Below are positions 32,165 through 45,375 of a stretch of DNA of 64,000 nt, in pieces. Both the position numbers and the translations under genes were made by a program. The notes beneath the pieces were generated by a model, which had not been told where the DNA came from, did no database searches, and was given only the letters and a program-made list of their open reading frames with translations. Origin of the DNA: Paragorgia papillata (Eukaryota > Cnidaria > Anthozoa > Scleralcyonacea > Coralliidae); assembly GCA_035771165.1 (NCBI GenBank), contig JAWNZC010000317.1, positions 58,501-122,500 of the forward strand. The letters run 5' to 3'. Every line of letters starts with the position of its first letter. Within the stretch, counting starts at the first letter, position 1.

Positions 32165-33635
32165 ATTTCGATTCAGAGCGTCTATAAAGAACGCAATGTT
32201 CATAAACAATATCAATTGCTTTATCAGTTCGTTAAAAACACTACGTGTTCTTTTAGATATAGCGAGAATTTATAAGCTATATATATATATGCATGAAAAC
32301 CAGAGCAAATAATATGTAAATTACATCTGAAACTTATTTTGTATTCACAATCACGGGCTACGGGCTACCCTATATAAACCTATTAAAATCCACGGGCTAC
32401 CGACGGGCTACCGACCGGCTACCACGGGCTACCGAGCTCTATGACAATCTGAATAAATTAGGTTTATGCAAATCACCTGAAACTTATTTCGTATTCACAA
32501 TCACGGGCTACGGGCTACCCTATATAAACCTATTAAAATCCACGGGCTACCGACGGGCTACCACGGGCTACCGACCTCTATGGTAGTAGTCAGCCGAAAA
32601 CGATAGCTAGAAGTAACTTTTACTTTGTCTTAGTGTTTTGGTTATATCTCTTAAAATATGAAGGTATTCATGGCACGTACATTTAATAACATATCCATGC
32701 GTGACTATAATCTTTTGATAGCGCTGTGCCTCGTATTTTTTTGAAAAATGCTTGCAAACTTTGGCAGATTAAACAAATGTTGCTTTTCGAACGAAATCGT
32801 TATCAGTAAAGAACGCAGTATTCATAAACAATATCAATTGCTTTATCAGTTCGTCAAAAACACTACGTGTTCTTTTAGACAGCGCGAATTTATAAGCATG
32901 AGAACCAGAGCAAATTTATAATGCATGAACCAGAGCGAATTTATAATGCATGAAAACCAGAGCAAATAATATGTAAATTACATCTGAAACTTATTTTGTA
33001 TTCACAATCACGGGCTACGGGCTACCCTATATAAACCTATTAAAATCCACGGGCTACCGACGGGCTACCGACGGGCTACCACGGGCTACCGAGCTCTATG
33101 ACAATCTGAATAAATTAGGTTTATGCAAATCACCTGAAACTTATTTCATATTCACAATCACGGGCTACGGGCTACCCTATATAAACCTATTAAAATCCAC
33201 GGGCTACCGACGGGCTACCGACGGGCTACCACGGGCTACCGAGCTCTATGACAATCTGAATAAATTAGGTTTATGCAAATCACCTGAAACTTATTTCCTA
33301 TTCACAATCACGGGCTACGGGCTACCCTATATAAACCTATTAAAATCCACGGGCTACCGACGGGCTACCACGGGCTACCACGGGCTACCCACCTCTATGG
33401 TGGTAGTCAGCCGAAAACGATAGCTAGAAGTAACTTTTACTTTGTCTTAGTGCTTCGGTTATATCTCTTAAAATGTGAAGGTATTCATGGCACGTACATT
33501 TAATAACATATCCATGCATGACTATAATCTTTTGATAGCGCTGTGCCTCGTATTTGTTTGAAAAATGCTTGCAAACTTTGGCAGATTAAACAAATGTTCC
33601 TTTTCAATGCCGAACGAAATCGTTATCAGTAAAGA
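32165..33635. repeat. GGTAGCCCGTC arrays, right (inverted) side, unit 1
   Basis: Two inverted copies of the left-side structure. Segments at about 32175-32280, 32580-32900 and 33400-33640 are reverse complements of the 29059-29380 spacer. The ACGGGCTACC arrays at about 32350-32570 (two blocks) and 32999-33400 (three blocks) are the reverse of GGTAGCCCGT. With the left side they bracket the recombinase gene symmetrically. Confidence 0.85.
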
Positions 33636-33869
33636 GGAACTACGACTTCCTATTTTAGGAACTATTAGTTCCTTTTAAAGGAACAAAAGTACCCATTTGC
33701 GGAACTGTACGTTCCCAAAGGGAGAACGCACGCTTATTCCGCTTTCAAACAGCGGAACCAACCGTTCCTAATTTGGAAAGGAGAACGACTTGTTCCTTTT
33801 CGATCCATTCCCATTGGGAAACGGACCAAACGATTGTGGTCCCAAAGTAATGTCGGAACTAAACGTTCC
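33636..33869. promoter_or_regulatory. Six GGAAC-N5-GTTCC palindromic sites, unit 1
   Basis: 15-bp sites at 33636-33650 (one mismatch), 33658-33672, 33701-33715, 33754-33768, 33782-33796 (first base A) and 33855-33869. There are extra partial half-sites, plus the related pairs TTCCCATTGGGAA and GGACC...GGTCC (33823-33842). The cluster ends 231 bp before the ATGA junction core. Regular dyad sites fit a dimeric DNA-binding protein; a replication origin or recombination enhancer is inferred. Confidence 0.7.
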
Positions 33870-34250
33870 GCTTGACATAGTACCGAAAATCAAAACAAAG
33901 CTTAGCGGCTTCCAAAGTCGAATTTAAACTCCACTCTCATTTGACTGGTGGGGCATCCGATTTTGTGCTTGATCGATAATCGAAATCACAATGGACCACT
34001 TTACCATTTGTAACGATGGTTTTATCAATAGTTCTCTGAGACAGCTATTCTATAGCTTAGAACAATGAAACTAAAACGAACAAATTTAAGGAGACGGTGA
34101 TGACCAAAGTAAATTATTCGGTTCCGATTGTTCATACATTTATGCAAATTACACTTCGGGTAAAAACATATAAATTTCGCACTTCAACTGTAAGGAATTT
34201 GCCTGTGATATTGTGGATATTGTGATATTGCGATGTAAGAAGAGCAAAGA

Positions 34251-37189
34251 ATGTTAGCAAGGCGTCCTCGAAAGCAGTTAGACTCGAAAAGACTACAGAA
34301 TTCGCTTCGTGCTAATGTTTTAACTTTGGTAAGTCATATTTCGTTGGTATATTTTGCTGCATTTTTAGGTTTATCACAGAACGTCGAATCTCAAACAAAT
34401 AAATATGTCGCACTTTCCTTTGCCTTAACAGATTTCCAACGACCTTCAGGCCGTCGGATGTCGATGTACGTGGAGGGTGAGCGAGGAAGACACCGAACTG
34501 GCGGCGAAACAAATAGCTTCCAAACGCTTGGAACTCGACGAAGCACTGTCAGAAATATATGGTGTCCAATTTTTTTTCTCCTGTATCACCAATGTAACGT
34601 CCAACCCGAAACATCCGCAGAGGAAACGGCAGACGAACGGTATCGCCGGTCCCAGTAAAATGTATCCTGCGATAGCGTACTTTGTGGTATACCGGGAGAC
34701 AGAAGCGTGTAGCGAGAATGCCTTGTTTGCCGCTTTGCATAACCAAGACGTCGAACCGGAAGTGAAACGCATCAATACAAGAGCAACTAACGAGGCGAAC
34801 GCTGCCGCGGAAACTGCTGCCAAACAACTCTTTCAAGTGGTTAAAGACCACGATAATGCAGCGGTGCAGCAAATGGTCGACGAATCCAATGCATATTGTT
34901 ACGCTGAGTCAGCACGCAGATCGTCCAATGAAGATAGTGAGGTGGAACAACCAAGCCAGCCCAGGCACTTTCCGAGAAAGGCCTTTCGTGTGATGGTTGT
35001 TAACGAAATGGAATTTCTGGGAAAATTAAACAAGGCTATTGCCATGTTGATGGCAGATGGCCTTGTCGCAGATGGAAACTGGACAACGAACGCGACTCTG
35101 CCAAAACCGTGCCTCTCCTCTCCGAGCGAAGTTAGTGCAACGATTAAGAAGATAGAGAAAGTCATGAAGATGTGCGACCATGCGTTGTTTCGTTCAGACG
35201 TCTACGTTAAACCACCCGAGGCGACCATGACCTATATCAAAATGATGGACGTCAGAAGTTACCTTCACAAATTGCTAACTAACGAGCCGATTCGCGAGAT
35301 GATCATTAAGCATTTCCAAGTACTGGAGAAGATTCTGTCGCACCCAGCGTGCGAAATCATCAGCCAGATTTCCTTCAACGTGGATGTCATCGAAGTATCC
35401 GACGGGATTTGTTTTGAAATATCTACGAGGACTTTCATCCCATGTCCGATTCCACAATCTCATCGTGGAAAAGTGTCTCCAAGGGCTTTCATCCCGTACG
35501 ATAGCTCGACTCCACCACAGCCACATTTTTTTCGCGACGGTATTTTAAATTCGTTCAGCGAAGTCGCAGTTCGAGTCAATTTTTTAAACAAGCTCTACCA
35601 GTGCTTGCTGGCCGCAAGGATGCCCCACAAGGTCAGAAAGTTGGTCGTGGCTGGACCTAAAGACTCCGGCAAGACGTCATGGGCGTCAATCTTTCATCGT
35701 ATCATTCCCTCCAGTTTCATCGCGTCCATCACAAACGAGCGCCAGTTTAGTGCGGCCATGATCACCGAAACAACTCAGCTGGTATTCGTGGACGAATGGT
35801 CACCGGCAACACTGGACACGGCGCTAGCGAAAACGATTCTTCAAGGCGGCTGGATGGTAACAGCCGTGAAGCACGGGGAGGCGAGATGCGTAATGAACAA
35901 TAGTCCATTTTACATTACGACAAACCAAGTTCCAGACTTTGGCAAAGACGACGAAAATGTAAAGAGAAGAATCGTTGTGTTTACAACAACCTCCTTGCCT
36001 GAAACGCAACCAGGAGTCGATCGTTGGATCTTCGATCATGCCATGGACTGTGTTGCGTGGATGGCAAACGAAATCAACCTACATCACGATCTGGTTAACG
36101 CTGACGAGCTCTGGTACGAGCAAGAAAACTCCCGTGATATTACGATCAACAACGACCAAGGAGAAGATCTCTTTGACAGCAACACAATGCAGCACATTTC
36201 TCACGCTGATCTCGAAGAATCCATTTCTCCAGCTGCAGAAACGGACGTCATCCACAGAAGTTTCGAAATGGAATTAAGCCATCGACGGCTCGCCAGAAAA
36301 AGACGCACAAAACACGATGTGCTTTTAAGTTCCGACGAAGACCCGTGCGAAAATGAAGAAGACCTTCTGTTGTCGAGCACTCTCCTTCAGCCATTCATAA
36401 TCACATCCGAAGAGGCAGACGATGAGGAAAAGACACAAAATGACGATCTTCCACTGGAAGAGGACGACAGACTGTCGACAAACGCTTATTCAACCTCTCG
36501 TTTCTGAGGAGAATACGGACGGCGAAGACAATGAAGAACCTCCCCAGTGCGGAGGTCAAAGAAACGACGAGCCACAGACGGCAACGTTCTGGTGTAACAC
36601 ACCCGATAACGACGCTCCTGAAGAACATTTTGGTCAAACAGATCACGAAGCGCTGGAAAACGAAAGAGACGGCAACCGGGAAGCAATCTGGCCGCGCGTC
36701 ATGACACCAAGTTCGTGGGAGTTAAACAGCGCCACCTATGTCAGCAAGGTAGCAGACGTTCTTCGCTGGCACTGTGACTTGAAAGATGTTGACCGAACTC
36801 ACGCATTGTCATTTATCTCGAGGAAAAAGAAGGCTGAGAGAAAGAGAGATCGAAAGGAGAAGGAGTTTTGGAGCGCAGCAGATCCGCACATAGATGCTTG
36901 GATGTTGATAATCGGACAGCGAAGAGAAGTCTTTGACCTGAACGCCTTGTTATCAAGATACAAGAATGTACCAAAATATTTGGACGAATTGCGCAAAATG
37001 GTCAACGTCCAGGTGCTGCCTTGTTCGTGTCCCGTGGCAAAAGCATTGAAAGATCACGAAAGTAATGAAGACGTAGACGCAGAGCAAGAAAGTAACGATG
37101 ACAATGTTGACAGGGAAGGACTTCCGCGACAGCCACAATTAAGCTCTCAAACATACTGGACAAAAGTAAAGTCGTGGAGGCCGTGGTAG
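34251..37189 (+). pseudogene. SF3 helicase gene, unit 2, frameshifted
   Basis: Same exon plan as in unit 1 (exon 1 at 34251-34328, exon 2 from 34432). A single extra A in the short A-run at 36480-36482 shifts the frame, and translation stops at 36507. The helicase core (Walker A/B, motif C) lies upstream of the break and is unchanged. The last 227 or so residues, including the basic C-terminal domain, are lost to a separate frame ending at 37189. Whether this is a real mutation or a base-calling error in a homopolymer cannot be told here. If real, unit 2 would depend on unit 1 for full-length helicase, or would make a C-terminally truncated form. Confidence 0.75.
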
Positions 37190-40100
37190 AGGAAATTTTG
37201 TTTCCCAATATTGTGTGACTACTGACCCGTTGAAGTGGAATTTCTATTGTTTTGATTTTGTTTATATAATTTTGTTTAAATAAGAGAGAGTAAACTTTGC
37301 TTAAACGTACCGCTTCCATAAATTGAGTTTATTCTGACTAAAATAATTCGGTAGGCCGTGATAACCCGACGGTAGCCCGTTGGTAGCCGTGGATTTCATG
37401 ATTATATTATTATACTAATGTAATCAAATCATCAAATTTAATCATCTGATTTTAATATCTAATCTAATCATCTAATCTTAATATGTAATCTAATCATCTA
37501 ATCTAATGATCTCATCTAATCATCTAATCTAATCATCTAATCTTATCTATTAGATTAGAGGATTAGATTAGATTATTAGATTAGATTATTAGATTCGATG
37601 ATTAGATTAGGTTAGATGATTAGATTAGATTAATAGATTAGATGATTTGAATCAATTATTACATTAGATGAATAGATTAGATTATATGATTAGATTAGAT
37701 TAGATTAGATTAGATGATTAGATTAGATGATTAGATTAGATGATTAGATCAGATTATTAGATTAGATTATTAGATTCGATGATTAGATTAGATTAGATGA
37801 TTAGATTAGATTAATAGATTAGAGGATTTGAATCAGTGATTAGATTAGATGAATAGATTAGATTATATGATTAGATTAGATTAGATTAGATTAGATGATT
37901 AGATTAGATGATTAGATTAGATTATTAGATTAGATTATTAGATTAGATGAATACATTAGATTAGATCAGATTAGATGATTAGTTTAGATGATTAGATTAG
38001 ATGATGTGATTACATGAATACATTAGATTACATTAGATGATTAAATTAGATGATTATATTATATTAGATGATTACATTAGATGATTAGATTTGATGATTA
38101 CATTAGATGATTTTATTAGATGATTTCATTGAAGATTACATTAGATGAATAGATTAGATTACATGAATAGATTAGATGATTAGATTAGATGACTTGATTA
38201 GGTGATTACATTAGATGATTCCATTCTAATCTAATCTAATCTAATCTAATCATCTAATGGAACCGAATCATCTAATCTAATCATATAATCTTATCTATTA
38301 GATTAGATGATTAGATTAGATGATTAGATTAGATGATTAGATTAGATTAGATAGATTAGATGATTAGATTAGATGATTAGATTAGATTATTACATTAGAT
38401 TATTAGATTAGATTATTAGATTCAATGATTAGATTAGATGAATAGATTAGATTAGATCAGATTAGATGATTAGTTTAGATGATTAGATTCGATTAGATAG
38501 ATTAGATGATTAGATTAGATTATTAGATTAGATTAGTAGATTAGATTAGATTATTAGATTAGATTATTAGATTAGATTAGATGATTAGATTAGATGATTA
38601 GATTAGATTATTACATTAGATTATTAGATTAGATTAGATGATTAGATTAGATGATTAGATTAGATTAGATGATTAGATTAGATTATTAGATTAGATTAGT
38701 AGATTAGATTAGATTATTAGATTAGATTATTAGATTAGATTAGATGATTAGATTAGATGATTAGATTAGATGATTAGATCAGATTATTATATTAGATTAT
38801 TAGATTAGATGATTAGATCAGATTATTATATTAGATTAGTAGATTAGATGATTAGGTTAGATGATTCCATTCTAATCTAATCTAATCTAATCAACTAATG
38901 GAACCGAATCATCTAATCTAATCATCTAATCAAATCATCTAATCTAATCATCTAATCTTATCTATTAGATTAGATGATTAGATTAGATTAGATTAATAGA
39001 TTAGATTAGATCAGATTAGATAGATTAGTTTAGATGATTCGATTCGATTAGATAGATTAGATGATTAGATTAGATTATTATATTAGATTATTAGATTAGA
39101 TTAGATGATTAGATTAGATTAGATGATTAGATTAGATTATTAGATTAGATTATTAGATCAGATTAGATTATTAGATTAGATTAGATGATTAGATTAGATG
39201 ATTAGATTAGATGATTACATTAGATGATTAGATTAGATTATTAGATTAGATTAGATTAGATGATTAGATTAGATTAGATTAGATTAGATTATTAGATTAG
39301 ATTATTAGATTCAATGATTAGATTAGATGATTAATTTAGATGATTCGATTCGATTAGATAGATTAGATGATTAGATTAGATTATTAGATTAGATTATTAG
39401 ATTAGATTATTCGATTAGATTAGATTAGATTAGATTAATAGATTAGATAGATTCAATGATTAGATTAGATTACAGATCACATTAAACATTTAGTGTCGTC
39501 AAGCTATGGAGTTCTATCAACCTTACGTAAATTACGCAAGATGACTCCACAGAAAGTAAAGAAGCAATTAGTAGAAAGTCTTGTTCTTTCCAGATTAGAA
39601 TACAATGATATCGTTTGCCATTCTCTTCCTGCATATCTACAGAAAAAACTTCAGAAAATGCTGCCGCGAGCTTCGTGATTAACCAGTATTCAACCGAAAA
39701 AGATATGCTCAAATTAGGCTGGCTCCCTATATATCAATGAAAGAGTTCAATTCCATTTACTAAAAAGCGCTCATCAAGCCATCCACAATCCATTTTGACC
39801 ACAAGTACACATTCCCCTAATAAAGGGAACCTTCCAAGACTCTGTATAGAAACTTTTCAATGAACTCCCTGTAGATGTAAGATTATGTGCTGATTTTAAA
39901 TCATACAACCGACAAGTGAAACAAATCTTATTGACACAAGCAAAACTGCGTATTAACGAATAATTTCATAGGTGCATGTTTGCAATTTCTTATACGTGTA
40001 AATTGTTCTAAGTCTTTCTTATTTATATATCTATTTATACACCTTTCTATATATTTATTTACACATTTAAAATTTTATACATTTACATATACGGTTTTTT

Positions 40101-41666
40101 TTTATTTTCTATTTCTTTTTTATCCTTCACAAATGTAAAGCTACCTTGTAGAGATGTTGTCAATAAATCATTATTATTATTATTATTATTATTACTATTA
40201 GATTAGATGATTAATTTATTCAGATTATCATAGAGCTCGGTAGCCCGTGGTAGCCCGTCGGTAGCCCGTCGGTAGCCCGTCGGTAGCCCGTGGATTTTAA
40301 TAGGTTTATATAGGGTAGCCCGTAGCCCGTGATTGTGAATACAAAATAAGTTTCAGGTGATTTGCATAAACCTAATTTATTCAGATTGTCATAGAGCTCG
40401 GTAGCCCGTGGTAGCCCGTCGGTAGCCCGTCGGTAGCCCGTGGATTTTAATAGGTTTATATAGGGTAGCCCGTAGCCCGTGATTGTGAATACAAAATAAG
40501 TTTCAGATGTAATTTACATATTATTTGCTCTGGTTTTCATGCATATATATATATATATATATAGCTTATAAATTCGCGCTGTCTAAAAGAACACGTAGTG
40601 TTTTTAACGAACTGATAAAGCAATTGATATTGTTTATGAATATTGCGTTCTTTACTGATAACGATTTCGTTCGAAAAGGAACATTTGTTTAATCTGCCAA
40701 AGTTTGCAAGCATTTTTCAAACAAATACGAGGCAGAGCGCTATCAAAAGATTATAGTCATGCATGGATATGTTATTAAATGTACGTGCCATGAATACCTT
40801 CATATTTTAAGAGATATAACCAAAACACTAAGACAAAGTAAAAGTTACTTCTAGCTATTGTTTTCGGCTGACGACTACCATAGAGGTCGGTAGCCCGTGG
40901 TAGCCCGTCGGTAGCCCGTGGATTTTAATAGGTTTATATAGGGTAGCCCGTAGCCCGTGATTGTGAATACGAAATAAGTTTCAGGTGATTTGTATAAACC
41001 TAATTTATTCAGATTGTCATAGAGCTCGGTAGCCCGTGGTAGCCCGTCGGTAGCCCGTCGGTAGCCCGTGGATTTTAATAGGTTTATATAGGGTAGCCCG
41101 TAGCCCGTGATTGTGAATACAAAATAAGTTTCAGGTGATTTGCATAAACCTAATTTATTCAGATTACCGGCTACCATAGCTGGTATATCCGTTCCTGGGT
41201 GTTTTCCGTCTTTCAGATTCTAATTTTAACTAAAAAAACACATGTCACTCGCGTGAACATGCACTTTCGTTGATGCAATGCGGCTGGGTATGACATATGT
41301 GTGTCATAAATGTGTCGTAAGGCGGCTGCCAGGGCGCCTTTAATATGCCTTCGACTCTGACACTTGATTATTACTTAGTATGTAAATTGCTCTTGAAAAG
41401 TCCCTTGTGGGAAGAAGTAATTAAATTTTGTAAATTGTGAAACTATTTGTTCCCATTGTCGTAGCGGATAGAGCTCGGTTAACATACATGCATGGGACCC
41501 GTGCATTGTAATCGTGTGACATGTACGCTTGCTTACCGAATCATTTGTTAAATCGAAAAGTCCCACACGGAAATTAATTGGCAAGGATCGTGGGTGTAAA
41601 ATATTTAAGATTGTGCTGGGAAAACAGACGTCATTTCTCTTCCCAACGAATTCAGTTTACTGTTAA
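37190..41666. repeat. Unit 2 satellite, LINE fragment and left GGTAGCCCGT array
   Basis: Repeats the order of unit 1: helicase 3' flank, TTAGAT satellite (about 37420-39472), LINE 3' fragment (about 39473-40202), left GGTAGCCCGT array (40239-41169) and the recombinase upstream region. Confidence 0.85.
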
Positions 41667-43358
41667 ATGCTACGGGCACATGCTGCTCTTGATTGGAAGT
41701 CCTTGACAGGGGCTTTCAACAAACCGCGAAGACTCCATGTCGAAAAGGACGAGCACGGCTTAGATCGGTGTCCCGTTCCGGTATGCGATCATCCTGGTTT
41801 TGCAAGTCGACGAGGCTGTCGAAAGCATGTAAATGTGAAACACCCGTGGTATAAATACTTCGACGAGAAACCACAAATCGTGTCAAGTCAAGTGAAAGAA
41901 AAGACCGAGGTTAAGTGGACGACGAACAAACTGACACTACCTTGCTGTTCGGTCGAAAATGAATTCTCTCGCTCATTTTCGCTTTGGTTACAGAGCACTG
42001 CAGGTGGAGGCAAAGCCGAAAAGCAAGCGGACATCTCGGTCACGCGAGCCCTTAAATTCATTAAATTTTGTTGTTTACAGTCGGGAGAAGACGAATCGAC
42101 CGTTCTGTCGACTGTACAAATCATCGATTACTTTCTCGGCTCTTCCAAACTCCTAACCGATTTCCTTGACCATCTCCAGTTGTCCTTGAAAATGGGTCAA
42201 TCTGGTCAACTAGGCTACGTATCAAGTTTATCGGAACTTCTCGATTTTCGTAAGTTTAATTCCCCGCCGGGATCCGTGCTACAGAATTTTTCGGTAACAG
42301 AAGTATACATAAAACGGGCGAAGAAGTGCCTGGCAAAACAAATGCGATCCCACTGGACCACCGACCTTGATATTGAAACGCTCGAGTCCAGACGAAGCTG
42401 GGCTTCCTTGAGCGAGTTGCAGACGGTGATCCCCTTTCACATTGCTCGTTACAAGGAGATTTTGGAAGAGTGTAAGAAACGATCGACTCTTGTAAGTTCA
42501 ACAAACTTGACATTTGCAACGCGATTCCTCGCGGTGTTTATGTTTGTTAAGGTAAAGGGATGTCGACCGATGACCTACCTACATTTGACCGTTAACATGT
42601 TTGAAAGCGCTAAAATGAATGGCGGGATGGTTGACCAGACTAGATTTAAAACAGCGAAAACGTACGGGTTCAATTCCCTATATTTTGACAAAATCAGCCT
42701 GGGAATTGTCGACGACTACGTTCGGTATGTAAGACCACTACTGCAACCAAAATGCGAGTACTTGCTCGTAAATCGTAACGGTGCGCAATTTCAGAAACTC
42801 ACTGAACTCCTAAGCATTCTAGTCTTTCAGGCAATCGGAAAGTACATTCATCCGACAAGATATAGGCAAATAATAGAAACCGAAAGTGCAGTTGCATTGG
42901 ACGTGGAGGAGCAGAAGATGGTGTCTGAGGATCAGAAACACAGTTCGAACGTCGCCAAAGTGCATTACCAGAAGTTGCGCTCGCGAGAGGTTGCCATCAG
43001 AGGAAGAACATGCATGGAAAAGTTGCGCGGGATCGAAGGAGAAGTTATGGACACTTGCGTTGAGCAGTTGAAAGCAGAACGTATCGACATCACCGGCAGC
43101 GATCGCAGTTATTGCAGCGACAGTGAAAAAGAACTTGAACTTGTCAGCAGAGAAGCGATGTGTCTGCAAGAGTCAACACCGCGAAAACGAAAAGAACCCG
43201 TCAGGTTTACCAAACAAGAAGACGATTTTATAAGAAGGGGCTTGGAAAAGTTCGGACCACGGTGGTCGGCTATCTTACGTCATCCTGACTATGATTTCCA
43301 TTCTGGCAGAGAAGCAAGAACACTAAGGATGCGAGCGATCGCCATAAAATTATTGTAA
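41667..43358 (+). CDS. C2H2 / tyrosine recombinase / Myb-like protein, unit 2
   Basis: Identical in length (563 residues) and translated sequence to the unit 1 gene, with all catalytic residues (R300, HxxR 395-398, H425, Y434), the C2H2 finger and the Myb-like tail. AATAAA at 43394-43399. Two intact copies of the recombinase, against one intact and one broken helicase gene, would let the locus keep recombination activity even if replication functions decay. Promoter context is the same as in unit 1. Confidence 0.85.
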   Translation: MLRAHAALDWKSLTGAFNKPRRLHVEKDEHGLDRCPVPVCDHPGFASRRGCRKHVNVKHPWYKYFDEKPQIVSSQVKEKTEVKWTTNKLTLPCCSVENEFSRSFSLWLQSTAGGGKAEKQADISVTRALKFIKFCCLQSGEDESTVLSTVQIIDYFLGSSKLLTDFLDHLQLSLKMGQSGQLGYVSSLSELLDFRKFNSPPGSVLQNFSVTEVYIKRAKKCLAKQMRSHWTTDLDIETLESRRSWASLSELQTVIPFHIARYKEILEECKKRSTLVSSTNLTFATRFLAVFMFVKVKGCRPMTYLHLTVNMFESAKMNGGMVDQTRFKTAKTYGFNSLYFDKISLGIVDDYVRYVRPLLQPKCEYLLVNRNGAQFQKLTELLSILVFQAIGKYIHPTRYRQIIETESAVALDVEEQKMVSEDQKHSSNVAKVHYQKLRSREVAIRGRTCMEKLRGIEGEVMDTCVEQLKAERIDITGSDRSYCSDSEKELELVSREAMCLQESTPRKRKEPVRFTKQEDDFIRRGLEKFGPRWSAILRHPDYDFHSGREARTLRMRAIAIKLL

Positions 43359-45141
43359 CAAATGATCTGATAGAACGTTGAAATGATAAATGAAATAAAA
43401 ATTAGAAAATATCTAATACTAGAATCTTTTGTTTTTAAGGGATCTGTTGAACAAAAATTAATGAGAACGGCGAGAAGTATAATATGAGCAACAGAATGTT
43501 AAATATACCTTACATGTACGATGATACAGCCGCTTTAATTTTCTTTCGAATATAAGAATAAAATGGTCTTTAGTTTCGCTCGCTCTATTTTGTTTTCATT
43601 GAGTGAGGTGGCCTGGATTTCCCCCAACAACGATGCAAATATACACCCATCAAATTAAAAACCAAAACAATTTCGATTCAGAGCGTCTATAAAGAACGCA
43701 ATGTTCATAAACAATATCAATTGCTTTATCAGTTCGTTAAAAACACTACGTGTTCTTTTAGATATAGCGAGAATTTATAAGCTATATATATATATGCATG
43801 AAAACCAGAGCAAATAATATGTAAATTACATCTGAAACTTATTTTGTATTCACAATCACGGGCTACGGGCTACCCTATATAAACCTATTAAAATCCACGG
43901 GCTACCGACGGGCTACCGACCGGCTACCACGGGCTACCGAGCTCTATGACAATCTGAATAAATTAGGTTTATGCAAATCACCTGAAACTTATTTCGTATT
44001 CACAATCACGGGCTACGGGCTACCCTATATAAACCTATTAAAATCCACGGGCTACCGACGGGCTACCACGGGCTACCGACCTCTATGGTAGTAGTCAGCC
44101 GAAAACGATAGCTAGAAGTAACTTTTACTTTGTCTTAGTGTTTTGGTTATATCTCTTAAAATATGAAGGTATTCATGGCAACGTACATTTAATAACATAT
44201 CCATGCGTGACTATAATCTTTTGATAGCGCTGTGCCTCGTATTTTTTTGAAAAATGCTTGCAAACTTTGGCAGATTAAACAAATGTTGCTTTTCGAACGA
44301 AATCGTTATCAGTAAAGAACGCAGTATTCATAAACAATATCAATTGCTTTATCAGTTCGTCAAAAACACTACGTGTTCTTTTAGACAGCGCGAATTTATA
44401 AGCATGAGAACCAGAGCAAATTTATAATGCATGAACCAGAGCGAATTTATAATGCATGAAAACCAGAGCAAATAATATGTAAATTACATCTGAAACTTAT
44501 TTTGTATTCACAATCACGGGCTACGGGCTACCCTATATAAACCTATTAAAATCCACGGGCTACCGACGGGCTACCGACGGGCTACCACGGGCTACCGAGC
44601 TCTATGACAATCTGAATAAATTAGGTTTATGCAAATCACCTGAAACTTATTTCATATTCACAATCACGGGCTACGGGCTACCCTATATAAACCTATTAAA
44701 ATCCACGGGCTACCGACGGGCTACCGACGGGCTACCACGGGCTACCGAGCTCTATGACAATCTGAATAAATTAGGTTTATGCAAATCACCTGAAACTTAT
44801 TTCCTATTCACAATCACGGGCTACGGGCTACCCTATATAAACCTATTAAAATCCACGGGCTACCGACGGGCTACCACGGGCTACCACGGGCTACCCACCT
44901 CTATGGTGGTAGTCAGCCGAAAACGATAGCTAGAAGTAACTTTTACTTTGTCTTAGTGCTTCGGTTATATCTCTTAAAATGTGAAGGTATTCATGGCACG
45001 TACATTTAATAACATATCCATGCATGACTATAATCTTTTGATAGCGCTGTGCCTCGTATTTGTTTGAAAAATGCTTGCAAACTTTGGCAGATTAAACAAA
45101 TGTTCCTTTTCAATGCCGAACGAAATCGTTATCAGTAAAGA
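43359..45141. repeat. Unit 2 recombinase 3' flank and right inverted arrays
   Basis: Copy of 31854-33635: 3' flank with AATAAA, then the inverted ACGGGCTACC arrays and spacer segments (about 43670-45141), with one extra A near 44180. Confidence 0.85.
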
Positions 45142-45375
45142 GGAACTACGACTTCCTATTTTAGGAACTATTAGTTCCTTTTAAAGGAACAAAAGTACCC
45201 ATTTGCGGAACTGTACGTTCCCAAAGGGAGAACGCACGCTTATTCCGCTTTCAAACAGCGGAACCAACCGTTCCTAATTTGGAAAGGAGAACGACTTGTT
45301 CCTTTTCGATCCATTCCCATTGGGAAACGGACCAAACGATTGTGGTCCCAAAGTAATGTCGGAACTAAACGTTCC
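45142..45375. promoter_or_regulatory. Six GGAAC-N5-GTTCC palindromic sites, unit 2
   Basis: Exact counterpart of the 33636-33869 cluster, again near the right end of the unit. Confidence 0.7.

Larger units (their letters stand above)
22600..34103 (+). mobile_element. 11.5-kb SF3-helicase / tyrosine-recombinase element, unit 1
   Basis: An 11504-bp unit running from CCAAAGTAAATTATTCGG to GGAGACGGTGATGA, followed directly by a second copy. Both outer flanks are the same GATAAT microsatellite, and every junction carries ATGA (22596-22599, 34100-34103, 45606-45609). No terminal inverted repeats or longer target duplications are visible. Contents in order: spliced SF3 helicase gene, TTAGAT satellite, LINE 3' fragment, GGTAGCCCGT array, recombinase gene, inverted GGTAGCCCGT arrays, and a GGAAC-N5-GTTCC site cluster. 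The Crypton-like mode (circle plus tyrosine recombinase, short crossover core) is inferred. Simple segmental duplication is less likely because the flanking microsatellite is restored when both units are removed. Confidence 0.75.

Noticed and set aside
28735..33400. CRISPR-like array
   Set aside because: The repeats are 11-mers inside 150-160 bp repeated blocks; there are no unique spacers and no cas genes, and the setting is an animal genome.
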